A stretch of DNA of 6,937 nucleotides, from contig JAGTQS010000071.1 of the NCBI GenBank assembly GCA_018397055.1, positions 1 to 6,937 on the forward strand, read 5' to 3'. How positions within the stretch are numbered: the first letter of the stretch is position 1; each line of letters starts with the position of its first letter. The stretch is from Candidatus Bathyarchaeota archaeon (lineage in GTDB: Archaea; Thermoproteota; Bathyarchaeia; Bathyarchaeales; DTEX01). The position numbers and the translations under genes are program-made. Shown one piece after another: positions 1-5,607 of this stretch. The notes under the pieces were generated by a model. It had not been told where the DNA came from, did no database searches, and saw only the letters and a list, made by a program, of their open reading frames with translations.

Positions 1-14
1 CTTCTTCATACAAG

Positions 15-45
15 CACACTCTCACACTCTAAATTTAAGAGTGTG
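15..45. repeat. Tandem plus inverted 8-nt repeat (hairpin)
   Basis: CACACTCT occurs twice in tandem (15-22 and 23-30). Its exact reverse complement AGAGTGTG follows at 38-45 after a 7-nt AT loop (AAATTTA), so either copy could form an 8-bp stem with the downstream arm. No T-run follows on the plus strand, so this is not a classical intrinsic terminator. The AAATTTAA core could instead act as a TATA-like element. The function is unknown, and the window edge hides what lies to the left. Confidence 0.5.
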
Positions 46-111
46 CCATATGTCTTGGGATAATAGAGCAACAAAAAACAAGGGGTAAAAGAAGATTATC
101 TCAGCGAGACT

Positions 112-447
112 TTGTCGAAAATGAAAACAGCCTCAGTCATCGAGGGAGAAGTAGCAATTTTTGCAGCTAAGGAAAAAGACAAAGGGGTCGTGGTCTTGTT
201 AGTCGCATCAAAAGACGAAAGGATCCGCAGAGAAACCCAAAAAATTCATGCGCCAGAGTTCGTTGCCTTAAAAGAGCTTGAGGAAAGAGACAGAGAGGTT
301 GCTAAAATCACTAAACGCCTTTATGGAGTGGACATTTCTAAGCTTCCGCCTTTTGACGTGGCGATAAACACTGAAAGAATTCCTCCAGAAAAAATTGTTA
401 AAATAATCTCTTTACTGCATGAAAAGGAGAAAACAGAAAAAGCCTAG
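112..447 (+). CDS. Cytidylate kinase-like protein, C-terminal half only (P-loop absent)
   Basis: The 111 residues resemble the second half of archaeal cytidylate kinase/cytidylate-kinase-like NMP kinases. A VIEGE...A segment near residues 9-17 matches the VIxGR/VLEGR strand. VVVLLVASKDERIRR (26-40) matches the strand and arginine pair of the lid/NMP region. LEERDREVAKITKRLYGVDISKLPPFDVAINTERIP matches the usual 'DxxRxxxxKxxYGxDxxdlxxYDLVINT' ending. The nucleotide-binding P-loop and first 70-90 residues of the family are missing, so kinase activity is not expected from this product alone. The start is uncertain: TTG at 112 and ATG at 121 both lack a clear Shine-Dalgarno. The open frame runs back to 67, where two stops (61-66) close it, and residues encoded at 91-111 (DYLSETL) look compatible with the helix before VIEGE in full-length kinases. 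This may therefore be a 5'-truncated pseudogene or the tail of a frameshifted gene rather than a true short gene. Family call moderate, intact gene doubtful. Confidence 0.55.
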   Translation: MSKMKTASVIEGEVAIFAAKEKDKGVVVLLVASKDERIRRETQKIHAPEFVALKELEERDREVAKITKRLYGVDISKLPPFDVAINTERIPPEKIVKIISLLHEKEKTEKA

Positions 448-450
448 TCA

Positions 451-457
451 TTATATA
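451..457 (+). promoter_or_regulatory. TATA-like box upstream of the flavoprotein gene
   Basis: TTATATA lies just after the stop of the kinase fragment. An archaeal start site about 25-28 nt downstream would fall near 480, leaving a leader of roughly 90 nt before the ATG at 570. This is a motif and spacing call only. Confidence 0.3.
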
Positions 458-473
458 GATGTCTTTATGCCTT

Positions 474-515
474 AGATAAAGAAGCATTTATCTTTCAAAT
501 CGCAATTGTGTTTTT
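474..515 (+). terminator. Possible hairpin and T-run after the kinase fragment
   Basis: AGATAAA (474-480) and TTTATCT (487-493) form a perfect 7-bp AT-rich stem with a 6-nt loop. A TTTTT run follows at 511-515, 17 nt after the stem. The stem is weak and the T-run is not adjacent, so it could equally be leader structure of the next gene. Confidence 0.25.
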
Positions 516-569
516 CAGTTTGGGTGGTTGCACTTGTGCAGTTCTCAAATGCGAAGAAAGGAAAGAGAA

Positions 570-1013
570 ATGAAAAAAGATGACGCCTTGAAGTTTCTTC
601 AGGAAGCCAAAGTCGGGAGGTTAGGAGTTTGTCAAAACGATCAATCTTACGTTGTTCCCGTTCTGTTTGTCTACGATGCGGAAACAAACGCGATATACAT
701 TCATAGTTCAAAAAATGGGAAAAAGATAGAAATGATAAAAGCAAACCCAAATATTTGCTTCGAAATCGACGAAATGCTCGAAATTATATTAAATAAATCG
801 CCATGCAACTGTGATGTGGCATACCGCAGTGTCATTGTTTTTGGTAATGCATCTTTTATGAACAGTCCAAAAGCTAAGATCAAAGCGTTGAGTTTACTAT
901 TGAAAAAATACAGCGAGGAAGCAAACAGCACAATAAATCCAGAAATGGCAGATCTTACCCAGATCATTGAAATCAAGATAACGTCAATTACGGGAAAAGA
1001 GAATATAAAGTAA
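570..1013 (+). CDS. Pyridoxamine 5'-phosphate oxidase family FMN-binding protein (NimA-like)
   Basis: This 147-residue single-domain protein has the split beta-barrel pattern of the PNPOx-like superfamily. A VGRLGVC strand (15-21) is followed by YVVPVLFVYD (27-36), AIYIHSSKNGKK (41-52), NPNICFEID (59-67) and YRSVIVFGNA (85-94). This order is typical of small flavin-nucleotide-binding proteins related to nitroimidazole-resistance protein NimA. The family usually binds FMN, sometimes heme or F420, as a dimer in the cytoplasm. The substrate cannot be read from sequence. Start: the open frame extends to a TTG at 528, but ATG 570 has AAAGGA at 557-562 with 7-nt spacing and begins exactly at the conserved N-terminus, so I prefer it. 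Cysteines at 79 and 81 (PCNC) precede the YRSV strand, where many relatives have one cysteine. It converges on the prenyltransferase gene with only four bases between stops. Confidence 0.85.
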   Translation: MKKDDALKFLQEAKVGRLGVCQNDQSYVVPVLFVYDAETNAIYIHSSKNGKKIEMIKANPNICFEIDEMLEIILNKSPCNCDVAYRSVIVFGNASFMNSPKAKIKALSLLLKKYSEEANSTINPEMADLTQIIEIKITSITGKENIK

Positions 1014-1017
1014 AAAA
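1012..1017 (-). terminator. Poly-T tract directly after the prenyltransferase stop
   Basis: Read on the minus strand, the TGA stop is followed at once by TTTTTT and then another T-rich stretch inside the end of the convergent flavoprotein gene. Archaeal termination commonly needs only such U-rich tracts, so this can serve as the terminator of the minus-strand gene. Confidence 0.4.
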
Positions 1018-1878
1018 TCAAAGCGTTCCAGTAAAGAAGGAAATCATTCCTAGAAGCATCCATACTAAAACCAAGTTTTTTATTTGTCTAGCTTTTTCTT
1101 TGGAATGATCCTTGACAAGCATGGTGGAGGAAATCGTAAAGCCGAGGTCCGTGACAATAACGGGTGGAAGATACCACGTTGAAACTATTCCGAGAAACCA
1201 CGGAAGTAGGCTTAAAATAACGGCCGAGAGAAAGAAGAATGCTGCAACAATGGATGCTTTTTTGCTGCCGTAAACGGCCATTATGGTCTTGATTCCCTTT
1301 ATTTTATCGCCCTCAAAGTCTACGATTCCTTTCGTCACTTCACGCCCAGTGTTCGCCAAGAAAGCTAAAACTGAGAAGAACAGCACTCTCAACGACAGGC
1401 TTTGACCAACAACAAAGCTTCCGTAAACGAATGGTATCGCCACGCATGCGCTGACTAAAAAGTTGCCCGTTAAACCCGTCTTTTTTCCTTTTGTGGCGTA
1501 TAATAAAGATGTAAAAAGAGAAACTACAGCCACTAGAAAAGGCATAAGAGAAAAAGGAGCAATCAATATAGAAGCAGCTAAACCAGTTATGATGAGTATC
1601 AAAGCAAAAACCATGCATTCTCCACGCTTTACAGCTCCACTTGGAATTGGTCGGTTCGGCTCGTTAATTTTGTCAATTTCATAATCATAATAATCATTTA
1701 TCGCCATCGAGGCGCCAGTAAGCGTAAATGCAGTGATAAACCCCAGCAAAAGACTTACAGCAACATCTATGGAAAACGGCCTCATCAACGCTAAAGATGC
1801 GCCAACCAAGACTGCTACACCCATCATTAAACCATTAATTGGACGAAGAAGCTTGATGAAGCCAGCAGCTTTACCCAT
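1018..1878 (-). CDS. Geranylgeranylglycerol-phosphate geranylgeranyltransferase (DGGGP synthase), UbiA family
   Basis: Integral membrane prenyltransferase that adds the second geranylgeranyl chain to geranylgeranylglyceryl phosphate (EC 2.5.1.42) in archaeal ether-lipid synthesis. Numbering below counts from a GTG at 1884. The first UbiA motif is NDYYDYEID followed by NEPNRPIPSG (63-83). The second is DFEGDKIKGIKT (189-200), preceded by GREVTKG (180-186). Both aspartate motifs, which bind Mg2+ and the prenyl diphosphate, are intact. At least seven hydrophobic segments and a length of about 286 residues fit the family. The combination of RPINGLMMG near the N-terminus and REVTKGIVDFEGD is characteristic of the archaeal lipid enzyme rather than the quinone- or heme-pathway paralogues, though UbiA paralogues are hard to separate by eye. 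Start: ATG 1878 begins MGKAAGFIKLLRP; GTG 1884 would add two residues. Neither has a strong Shine-Dalgarno. Confidence 0.88.
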   Translation of the reverse strand: MGKAAGFIKLLRPINGLMMGVAVLVGASLALMRPFSIDVAVSLLLGFITAFTLTGASMAINDYYDYEIDKINEPNRPIPSGAVKRGECMVFALILIITGLAASILIAPFSLMPFLVAVVSLFTSLLYATKGKKTGLTGNFLVSACVAIPFVYGSFVVGQSLSLRVLFFSVLAFLANTGREVTKGIVDFEGDKIKGIKTIMAVYGSKKASIVAAFFFLSAVILSLLPWFLGIVSTWYLPPVIVTDLGFTISSTMLVKDHSKEKARQIKNLVLVWMLLGMISFFTGTL

Positions 1879-1922
1879 ACTCACAACACTTCTAATCTCT
1901 TAAATCAAAAAAGAAGGCGACC

Positions 1923-1940
1923 TTAATATTGCTTTTCGGA
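1923..1940 (-). promoter_or_regulatory. Candidate BRE/TATA of the prenyltransferase gene
   Basis: On the minus strand an A-rich CCGAAAAGC (a possible BRE) leads into AATATTAA (1923-1930). A start site 26-30 nt downstream would fall near 1897, giving a leader under 20 nt, a normal archaeal arrangement. Confidence 0.4.
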
Positions 1941-2033
1941 CATAAGACAAAGGGCAAACATATCGATTTAAAGACAGCCTTCCCAAATGGCTAATCAAGC
2001 TCAAAATTACCACAATACAATACAACTTTTACC

Positions 2034-2049
2034 CAAAAAGAAGAAAAAC
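2034..2049 (-). terminator. T-rich terminator after the protease gene
   Basis: Immediately after the minus-strand TAG stop the sequence reads GTTTTTCTTCTTTTTG: two T5 tracts separated by a pyrimidine spacer, as expected for archaeal poly-U termination. It argues that the protease and the downstream prenyltransferase gene, which has its own promoter-like box, are separate transcripts. Confidence 0.5.
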
Positions 2050-3249
2050 CTAATCATACGGCGGCCTAATTGTAGCCGTCACATTCACCGTAGTTGTCAC
2101 CCCAGACCTCCAAACGGTTAAAGTTATTGTTTGCCCAGGCGAGACATGTTCCTCAACGTAGACTGACCATTCAGCAATTGTTCTAGTCGGATGCCCATCA
2201 ACGGCTAGTATTATGTCTTTTGCTATGTAGCCAATTCTTCCACGTGAATCTGTGGTTTCAACAACGCCTTGTAGACCGGCTTCTTCTGCTGGATAATTTT
2301 CTATTACTTCCCAAACCAGTAAACCCATTTGAAAGGATTCCACATTGAGGATGTTATATTGTTTTATTACTTCTGGTGTGAGCTCAAGTAAATAGAACCC
2401 AACAAAGGGATGGTTATAATTGCTCTTCTCAATCAAAGATGCTGCAACGCGGTTCACGATGTTCGAGGGAATCGCGAAGTTGAAGCCATACGAGGTTCCA
2501 GCATTCGTTATTCCAACAACGTTCCCAGACATGTCCAAAAGCGGTCCTCCTGAGTTCCCCGGCGCCAAAGAAATGTCTAATTGGACTACTGGCACTATTA
2601 TTGGCACATCTTCCAGCTCGATGATTTCATTCAATTGGCTAATATATCCTGAAGATAAGCTTCCAGTGAGACCTAAGGGATTACCAATAGCGACAACTTG
2701 TTGTCCGATGTATAGGTTAGAGGAGTTCCCTAACTGCAGAGGCTTCACGTCTGAGGGAGAACCAGCCACCATCAACACTGCAACATCGGAATAGGGATCC
2801 AATCCTACGATTGAAGCTGGCTTTCTTGTCCCATCGTAGAACTGAACCTGAATTTCAGTTTCACCTTCAACTACATGCCAATTTGTAAGAATCATATTTG
2901 AACTGCTGAAAAGGAACCCGGAACCCAGCCTTGTATTTGTCGTTATTACAACCACTGACTTGTAAGTTGACTGATAGATGCTGGCAGGTGTCTGATTTAT
3001 GAAGTTTGAAATATTTTTTTGGAAATTCGCAACTTGGCTTGATAGCTGGTCAATTAACAGCCTCATTTCAGTTACATTTGCCAAAGAGGTTTGATTAATG
3101 GCTTCTAACGTCTCAGCTAGTTTAGAGAGTTCAGTGGCAAGTTGTTGCTGAACTTGGATGTTATTGAATATTAAATAGCTGTTAAAGATAGACAAAGCTA
3201 ATGCAACAATGCATAGAACCGCTAAAAATTTAGAAATACTAATCGGCAT
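2050..3249 (-). CDS. Membrane-anchored trypsin-like serine protease with PDZ domain (HtrA/DegP-like)
   Basis: This 399-residue protein has, in order: a one-pass N-terminal anchor (about 8-30) after a very short cytoplasmic tail; a Q/L/N-rich linker of coiled-coil character (31-87); a chymotrypsin-fold protease domain (about 90-270); and one PDZ domain (about 280-395). The complete catalytic triad is visible: His125 in TNWHVVEG, Asp155 in DPYSDVAVL, and Ser233 in APGNSGGPL. GSGFLFSSSNMILTNWHV and QVVAIGNPLGL are typical HtrA strands. The anchor puts the protease outside the membrane, where this family degrades or refolds damaged envelope proteins. Several N-x-S/T sequons (N52, N58, N79, N85, N175) could be N-glycosylated in an archaeon. 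ATG 3249 follows AAGGGATCAGA, a weak Shine-Dalgarno. It is divergent from the pilin-like gene; the bacterial cage-forming DegP usually carries two PDZ domains rather than one. Confidence 0.9.
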   Translation of the reverse strand: MPISISKFLAVLCIVALALSIFNSYLIFNNIQVQQQLATELSKLAETLEAINQTSLANVTEMRLLIDQLSSQVANFQKNISNFINQTPASIYQSTYKSVVVITTNTRLGSGFLFSSSNMILTNWHVVEGETEIQVQFYDGTRKPASIVGLDPYSDVAVLMVAGSPSDVKPLQLGNSSNLYIGQQVVAIGNPLGLTGSLSSGYISQLNEIIELEDVPIIVPVVQLDISLAPGNSGGPLLDMSGNVVGITNAGTSYGFNFAIPSNIVNRVAASLIEKSNYNHPFVGFYLLELTPEVIKQYNILNVESFQMGLLVWEVIENYPAEEAGLQGVVETTDSRGRIGYIAKDIILAVDGHPTRTIAEWSVYVEEHVSPGQTITLTVWRSGVTTTVNVTATIRPPYD

Positions 3250-3290
3250 TCTGATCCCTTAAATATATTATCAAATGCAGACCCTTAAAC

Positions 3291-3306
3291 TTTTTTTATA
3301 AAAAAA
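3291..3306. promoter_or_regulatory. Perfect T7-AT-A7 palindrome, possible bidirectional TATA element
   Basis: TTTTTTTATAAAAAAA is a perfect 16-bp palindrome between the divergent protease and pilin-like genes. It presents TATAAAAAAA to both strands. For the protease the predicted start site would lie near 3271, about 20 nt before the ATG. For the pilin the leader would be about 90 nt, so a closer separate promoter for that gene is also possible. Position is seen; function is inferred. Confidence 0.4.
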
Positions 3307-3417
3307 GGATAGAGATTAGAAATTTTAGAAACAAAATTCTGAATTGGGCCTTAATCATTTTCTTACGAAGATGGTCTTCACAACTCATTAATCTAAACCT
3401 GTGGTCATGAATTTTCG

Positions 3418-3990
3418 ATGACAATGAGGAATCCACTAAAAGATCTGAAGGCCCTCAGCCAAACAGTTACAACTATGATTCTGTTAGTTATACCAGTAAT
3501 GCTTAGTGGAGGAGTGGCAATGTATGCTTATCAATTGATAAGTTCCGAAATACAAATAGAAGTCGTTACGATTTCAAAACAGTATATCTGGATTTTTGAG
3601 GATGGGTCTTCCTATGCAGCTCTTGAAATTGATAACATAGGTGGAAGAGACGCACTAATTGACAAAATAGAAGTCAGAGGAGTAGAAGTACTCTGGTCAA
3701 CCGTATATTACTACAAAACTACCTTGATCATAACTGATTCGCTTAACTGTCCCGAAAATGGTAATCACAGCTGGATAAACTTCGAATACACGCCAAGTAA
3801 AGTTGCAAACTTCACCCAAGCGTCAGGCGACATTCCAGTACCCTCAGGCTATACTATTGCCATTTATATTAAGAACCCAGACAATCTCACAGTTAACGAT
3901 GTGGGAAGAGCAGTAAGCATAACAATTTACACTGGAAACGCGCAATACCAAGTTTTTTGTTATGCACAATCGAATGAACTGGATAATTAA
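3418..3990 (+). CDS. Type IV pilin/archaellin-like secreted protein
   Basis: This 190-residue protein starts with a short charged leader, then KALSQTVTTMILLVIPVMLSGGVAMYAYQ (11-39). That is the class III signal/assembly-helix layout of archaeal pilins and archaellins: a basic leader, a prepilin-peptidase site probably after Ala12, and a hydrophobic N-terminal helix. The rest (45-190) is predicted beta-rich, with EDGSSYAALEIDNIGGRDALIDKIEVRG resembling the Ig/jelly-roll heads of such proteins. Two cysteines only (111 and 181) could form one disulfide. Sequons at N116, N131 and N156 could be glycosylated. The specific role (adhesion pilus, archaellum or another surface appendage) cannot be read. 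ATG 3418 is used; ATG 3424 is two codons later, and neither has a strong Shine-Dalgarno. No prepilin peptidase or assembly ATPase is in the window, so it is an orphan subunit here. It is divergent from the envelope protease and convergent with the winged-helix gene. Confidence 0.7.
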   Translation: MTMRNPLKDLKALSQTVTTMILLVIPVMLSGGVAMYAYQLISSEIQIEVVTISKQYIWIFEDGSSYAALEIDNIGGRDALIDKIEVRGVEVLWSTVYYYKTTLIITDSLNCPENGNHSWINFEYTPSKVANFTQASGDIPVPSGYTIAIYIKNPDNLTVNDVGRAVSITIYTGNAQYQVFCYAQSNELDN

Positions 3991-4136
3991 TAAAAACATA
4001 ATTCGAGAACATGAAAACTTGGTTTGACCTATTATGCGTCGAATTTCTTAACATACAAACAATAAACAAGAATTTAATTGTCGATAATTCTCTCTGCTTA
4101 AACACTTTTAAATCTTAGAAGCTTCAGTAGCGATTA
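3991..4136. other. Convergent spacer with no recognised element
   Basis: This AT-rich spacer lies between the pilin-like gene and the convergent winged-helix gene. I see no gene, no strong hairpin and no T6 run in either direction. CTTTTAAATCTTAGAAGC near 4106-4123 is the only T-rich patch. Termination of both genes must rely on weak signals. Confidence 0.4.
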
Positions 4137-4433
4137 TTACTTTGCTGTTACAAATGAGTATCGATCTTCATACCGCGCTGGATTTTGAAGCACATCCAAA
4201 CCGACTTGCGTTATTCTTGCCCAAAGCCAGTCTGCGCCATGAACTTGAACAAGTTTTACAAGTCCATTTCTTGCTAGATATGATATGTTTATGTCTAAGT
4301 CTCTCTCTGGAACTGGAATTGCCTCTCGGATGATGCTTCTGTGGACTCCCCAGACTGAAGCTCCTTTTCTTGGCGGTTTTGCAAGTAACTGCAAAATGCG
4401 CAGTCTAATTTCGTCTTCTGTGTATGAAGGCAT
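4137..4433 (-). CDS. Small winged-helix DNA-binding protein (putative transcriptional regulator)
   Basis: 98 residues. Residues 6-19 (EDEIRLRILQLLAK) form the first helix of an archaeal winged-helix fold. A middle helix follows (about 27-38, VWGVHRSIIREA). The recognition-helix region is 42-57 (PERDLDINISYLARNGLVK overlaps its end), and a beta-wing follows (58-75, LVKLVQVHGADWLWARITQVG). It ends in a helix and short tail, GLDVLQNPARYEDRYSF. The pattern 'IRLRILQLL... NISYLARNGLVKLV...ITQVGLDVL' is standard for archaeal one-domain regulators. No ligand-binding or metal-binding domain is present. ATG 4433 has no Shine-Dalgarno but sits about 27 nt downstream of a TATA-like box, consistent with a leaderless mRNA. 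Being divergent from the metallo-hydrolase gene across a repeat-bearing spacer suggests it may control that gene and itself; this is inference. Confidence 0.72.
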   Translation of the reverse strand: MPSYTEDEIRLRILQLLAKPPRKGASVWGVHRSIIREAIPVPERDLDINISYLARNGLVKLVQVHGADWLWARITQVGLDVLQNPARYEDRYSFVTAK

Positions 4434-4454
4434 GAATATAAGAAATGCAGTATC

Positions 4455-4465
4455 TAAACTTAAAT
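4455..4465 (-). promoter_or_regulatory. TATA-like box for a leaderless winged-helix gene
   Basis: Minus-strand ATTTAAGTTTA is centred about 27 nt upstream of the ATG at 4433. That is the TATA-to-start-site distance in archaea, so transcription would begin at or next to the start codon. The lack of a Shine-Dalgarno agrees. Confidence 0.45.
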
Positions 4466-4503
4466 CTTATCCATAACGTAACCAAATATACATGAATCGC
4501 ACG

Positions 4504-4583
4504 GCAGATGTCACTGATTCCCAAAAAAAGCTTCCTAAAAATAGTATTAAAGAATATGAATAGCCTAAAGTGTTGACATCTGC
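4504..4583. repeat. 10-nt inverted repeat in the divergent spacer
   Basis: GCAGATGTCA at 4504-4513 is exactly mirrored by TGACATCTGC at 4574-4583, with 60 nt between arms. The distance is too long for a tight hairpin, but it suits two binding sites of a dimeric regulator or a looping operator. Confidence 0.5.
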
Positions 4584-4635
4584 AGCTACATTGAAAACTG
4601 TTATAAGGTTAGTTTAAATTGTTGAATAGCCTAAA
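4557..4635 (+). repeat. 13-nt direct repeat TGAATAGCCTAAA upstream of the hydrolase gene
   Basis: Exact copies lie at 4557-4569 and 4623-4635, 66 nt apart start to start (about six helical turns). The second copy falls between the candidate TATA (4612-4620) and the predicted start site near 4643, where a bound repressor would block transcription. The first copy lies beside the right arm of the inverted repeat. I did not find the full motif elsewhere in the window. Confidence 0.55.
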
Positions 4636-4652
4636 ATCATGGGTAAAGTGAT
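4612..4652 (+). promoter_or_regulatory. Candidate promoter and ribosome binding site of the hydrolase gene
   Basis: GTTTAAATT (4612-4620) is a TATA-like box. A start site near 4643 leaves a leader of about 16 nt containing GTGAT (4648-4652), a match to the GGTGAT core of the archaeal Shine-Dalgarno, 6 nt before ATG 4659. This supports the chosen start. Confidence 0.45.
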
Positions 4653-4658
4653 GAATTT

Positions 4659-5429
4659 ATGGAGTCAGTTAACAATTTAAGGCTGAAAAAGGGTGAGGTT
4701 GGAATCTTTTGGTTTGGACAAAATACCTACGTTCTAAAGACCTCTAATGAAACAACCATTGCCATTGACCCTTACTTGTCTAGAGACAAACGATTGCATC
4801 ATGTCCACCCAGAGCCTCCCATTAAACCAGAAGAATTTAACGTGGACTATGTTTTTTGCACTCACGACCACTGGGACCACACAGACCCAATTGCTCTTCC
4901 AATTATCGCAAAGAAATTTCCTGAAACAGTCATCCTTGGCTCTCATGAAACGTGCCAACATCTTACCGAATTGGGTGTGGAAAAGAAAAATCTAGTGCCT
5001 TTAAAACCTAAAACCGCTTTTAAGCTTCAAGGTTTTTCTGTTACACCATATTATTCTGTTTCGCCTGAAGAGGCTGATACGACCCATTATGGCTACGTCT
5101 TCGAAATTGAAGGCATAAAAATTTACAACATGGGAGACACGTTCCAATCCGTTGTAAAAAATCCAGAATCGATACTTGGCGAAATTGCTAATGTTTCTCC
5201 CGACATTGCAATGTTTCCCATTATAGGTGATACGCCTCAACGAAAACCGGAAGACGCTTTTAAATTTACGATGGTCGTGAAACCAAAAATTGTGATTCCA
5301 TGCCATTATGATTGCTTTAGCGATAGAACCATCGATCCACAAAACTTTATCAAATTATTCAAAGAAGTCACCAGCATAAAGCCAATTGTCATTCCTTATA
5401 AGGGGAAATATGTTTATAGCGTCTCTTAA
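4659..5429 (+). CDS. Metallo-beta-lactamase-fold metal-dependent hydrolase (UlaG-like)
   Basis: This 256-residue cytoplasmic enzyme shows all MBL-fold landmarks in order: the strand ending in IDPY (36-39); the metal motif THDHWDHTD (His69, His71, Asp73, His74); GSHET (94-98) with His96; His143 in the DTTHYGYVFE strand; GDT (159-161) with Asp160 as bridging ligand; and PCHYD with His216. The overall pattern and length fit the L-ascorbate-6-phosphate lactonase (UlaG)/UPF0173 branch rather than beta-lactamases, glyoxalase II or RNase J/CPSF, since no beta-CASP insert is present. Members hydrolyse lactones or phosphodiester-like bonds; the substrate cannot be assigned. It lacks a signal peptide. 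It follows a repeat-bearing spacer shared with the divergent winged-helix gene and is followed by T-rich terminators, so it is likely a single-gene transcript with its own control. Confidence 0.87.
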   Translation: MESVNNLRLKKGEVGIFWFGQNTYVLKTSNETTIAIDPYLSRDKRLHHVHPEPPIKPEEFNVDYVFCTHDHWDHTDPIALPIIAKKFPETVILGSHETCQHLTELGVEKKNLVPLKPKTAFKLQGFSVTPYYSVSPEEADTTHYGYVFEIEGIKIYNMGDTFQSVVKNPESILGEIANVSPDIAMFPIIGDTPQRKPEDAFKFTMVVKPKIVIPCHYDCFSDRTIDPQNFIKLFKEVTSIKPIVIPYKGKYVYSVS

Positions 5430-5490
5430 GAAAAATGTAGGCCAAATAATAAATAAAGCCAGAAGCCAGTGGACAACTTCAGCAATTCCA

Positions 5491-5541
5491 TTTTTGTCAA
5501 AATCCTTTTTTAATTTTTTACATTAAAACTTAATGTTTTTT
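5491..5541 (+). terminator. Poly-T tracts and hairpin-T6 terminator after the hydrolase gene
   Basis: T runs occur at 5491-5495, 5506-5511 and 5514-5519. Then ACATTAA (5520-5526) and TTAATGT (5530-5536) form a 7-bp stem with a 3-nt loop that runs into T6 at 5536-5541. Both archaeal poly-U termination and a stem-loop terminator are plausible, which separates the hydrolase from the next gene. Confidence 0.5.
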
Positions 5542-5550
5542 GCAATAGTA

Positions 5551-5600
5551 TTATATCATAAGAATGAATTTATGAAAAAATATAAAAAATAGAAGGCGGT
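5551..5600 (+). promoter_or_regulatory. Candidate TATA and Shine-Dalgarno of the GH42-like gene
   Basis: TTATATCA (5551-5558) would place a start site near 5583. GGCGGT (5595-5600) is a Shine-Dalgarno-like block 7 nt before ATG 5608 but only 1 nt before ATG 5602, so 5608 is the better start. A second AT box, ATATAAAA (5579-5586), lies about 26 nt from ATG 5608 and could drive a leaderless alternative. Confidence 0.4.
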
Positions 5601-5607
5601 CATGGGC

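Noticed and set aside
15..45. Repeats at the left edge as the end of a CRISPR array
   Set aside because: The units are only 8 nt, adjacent without spacers, and one is inverted. No cas gene is present.
1..111. Programmed frameshift restoring a full kinase from another visible frame
   Set aside because: The other two plus frames have stops (30-32 and 36-38; 86-88) and translate to nothing kinase-like in the visible bases. The region where the P-loop would lie is mostly outside the window, so this cannot be argued from here.
472..750. Open frame on the minus strand (92 codons) over the flavoprotein start region
   Set aside because: It overlaps the well-supported flavoprotein gene, has a low-complexity S/F/H-rich translation and no recognisable motif, so it is a shadow frame.
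701..1063. 120-codon hydrophobic minus-strand frame that might look like a membrane protein
   Set aside because: It is antisense to the flavoprotein gene. Its F/I/S richness arises from reading A-rich coding DNA backwards, and it also runs into the prenyltransferase gene.
4648..4686. GTGATGA followed by CTGA, suggesting a C/D box guide RNA
   Set aside because: Only one C-like and one D-like box are present, with no second C'/D' pair or flanking stem. GTGAT is better explained as the Shine-Dalgarno of the hydrolase gene.
5001..5342. 113-codon minus-strand frame inside the metallo-hydrolase gene
   Set aside because: It is antisense to all of the metal-binding region of a clear enzyme and its translation has no family features.
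5564..5574. ATGAATTTATG shared with 4651-4661, as a common upstream element of the two right-hand genes
   Set aside because: This is an 11-nt AT-rich match in different contexts: at 4651 it overlaps the Shine-Dalgarno and start codon, while at 5564 it lies mid-spacer. It is easily a chance match at this base composition.
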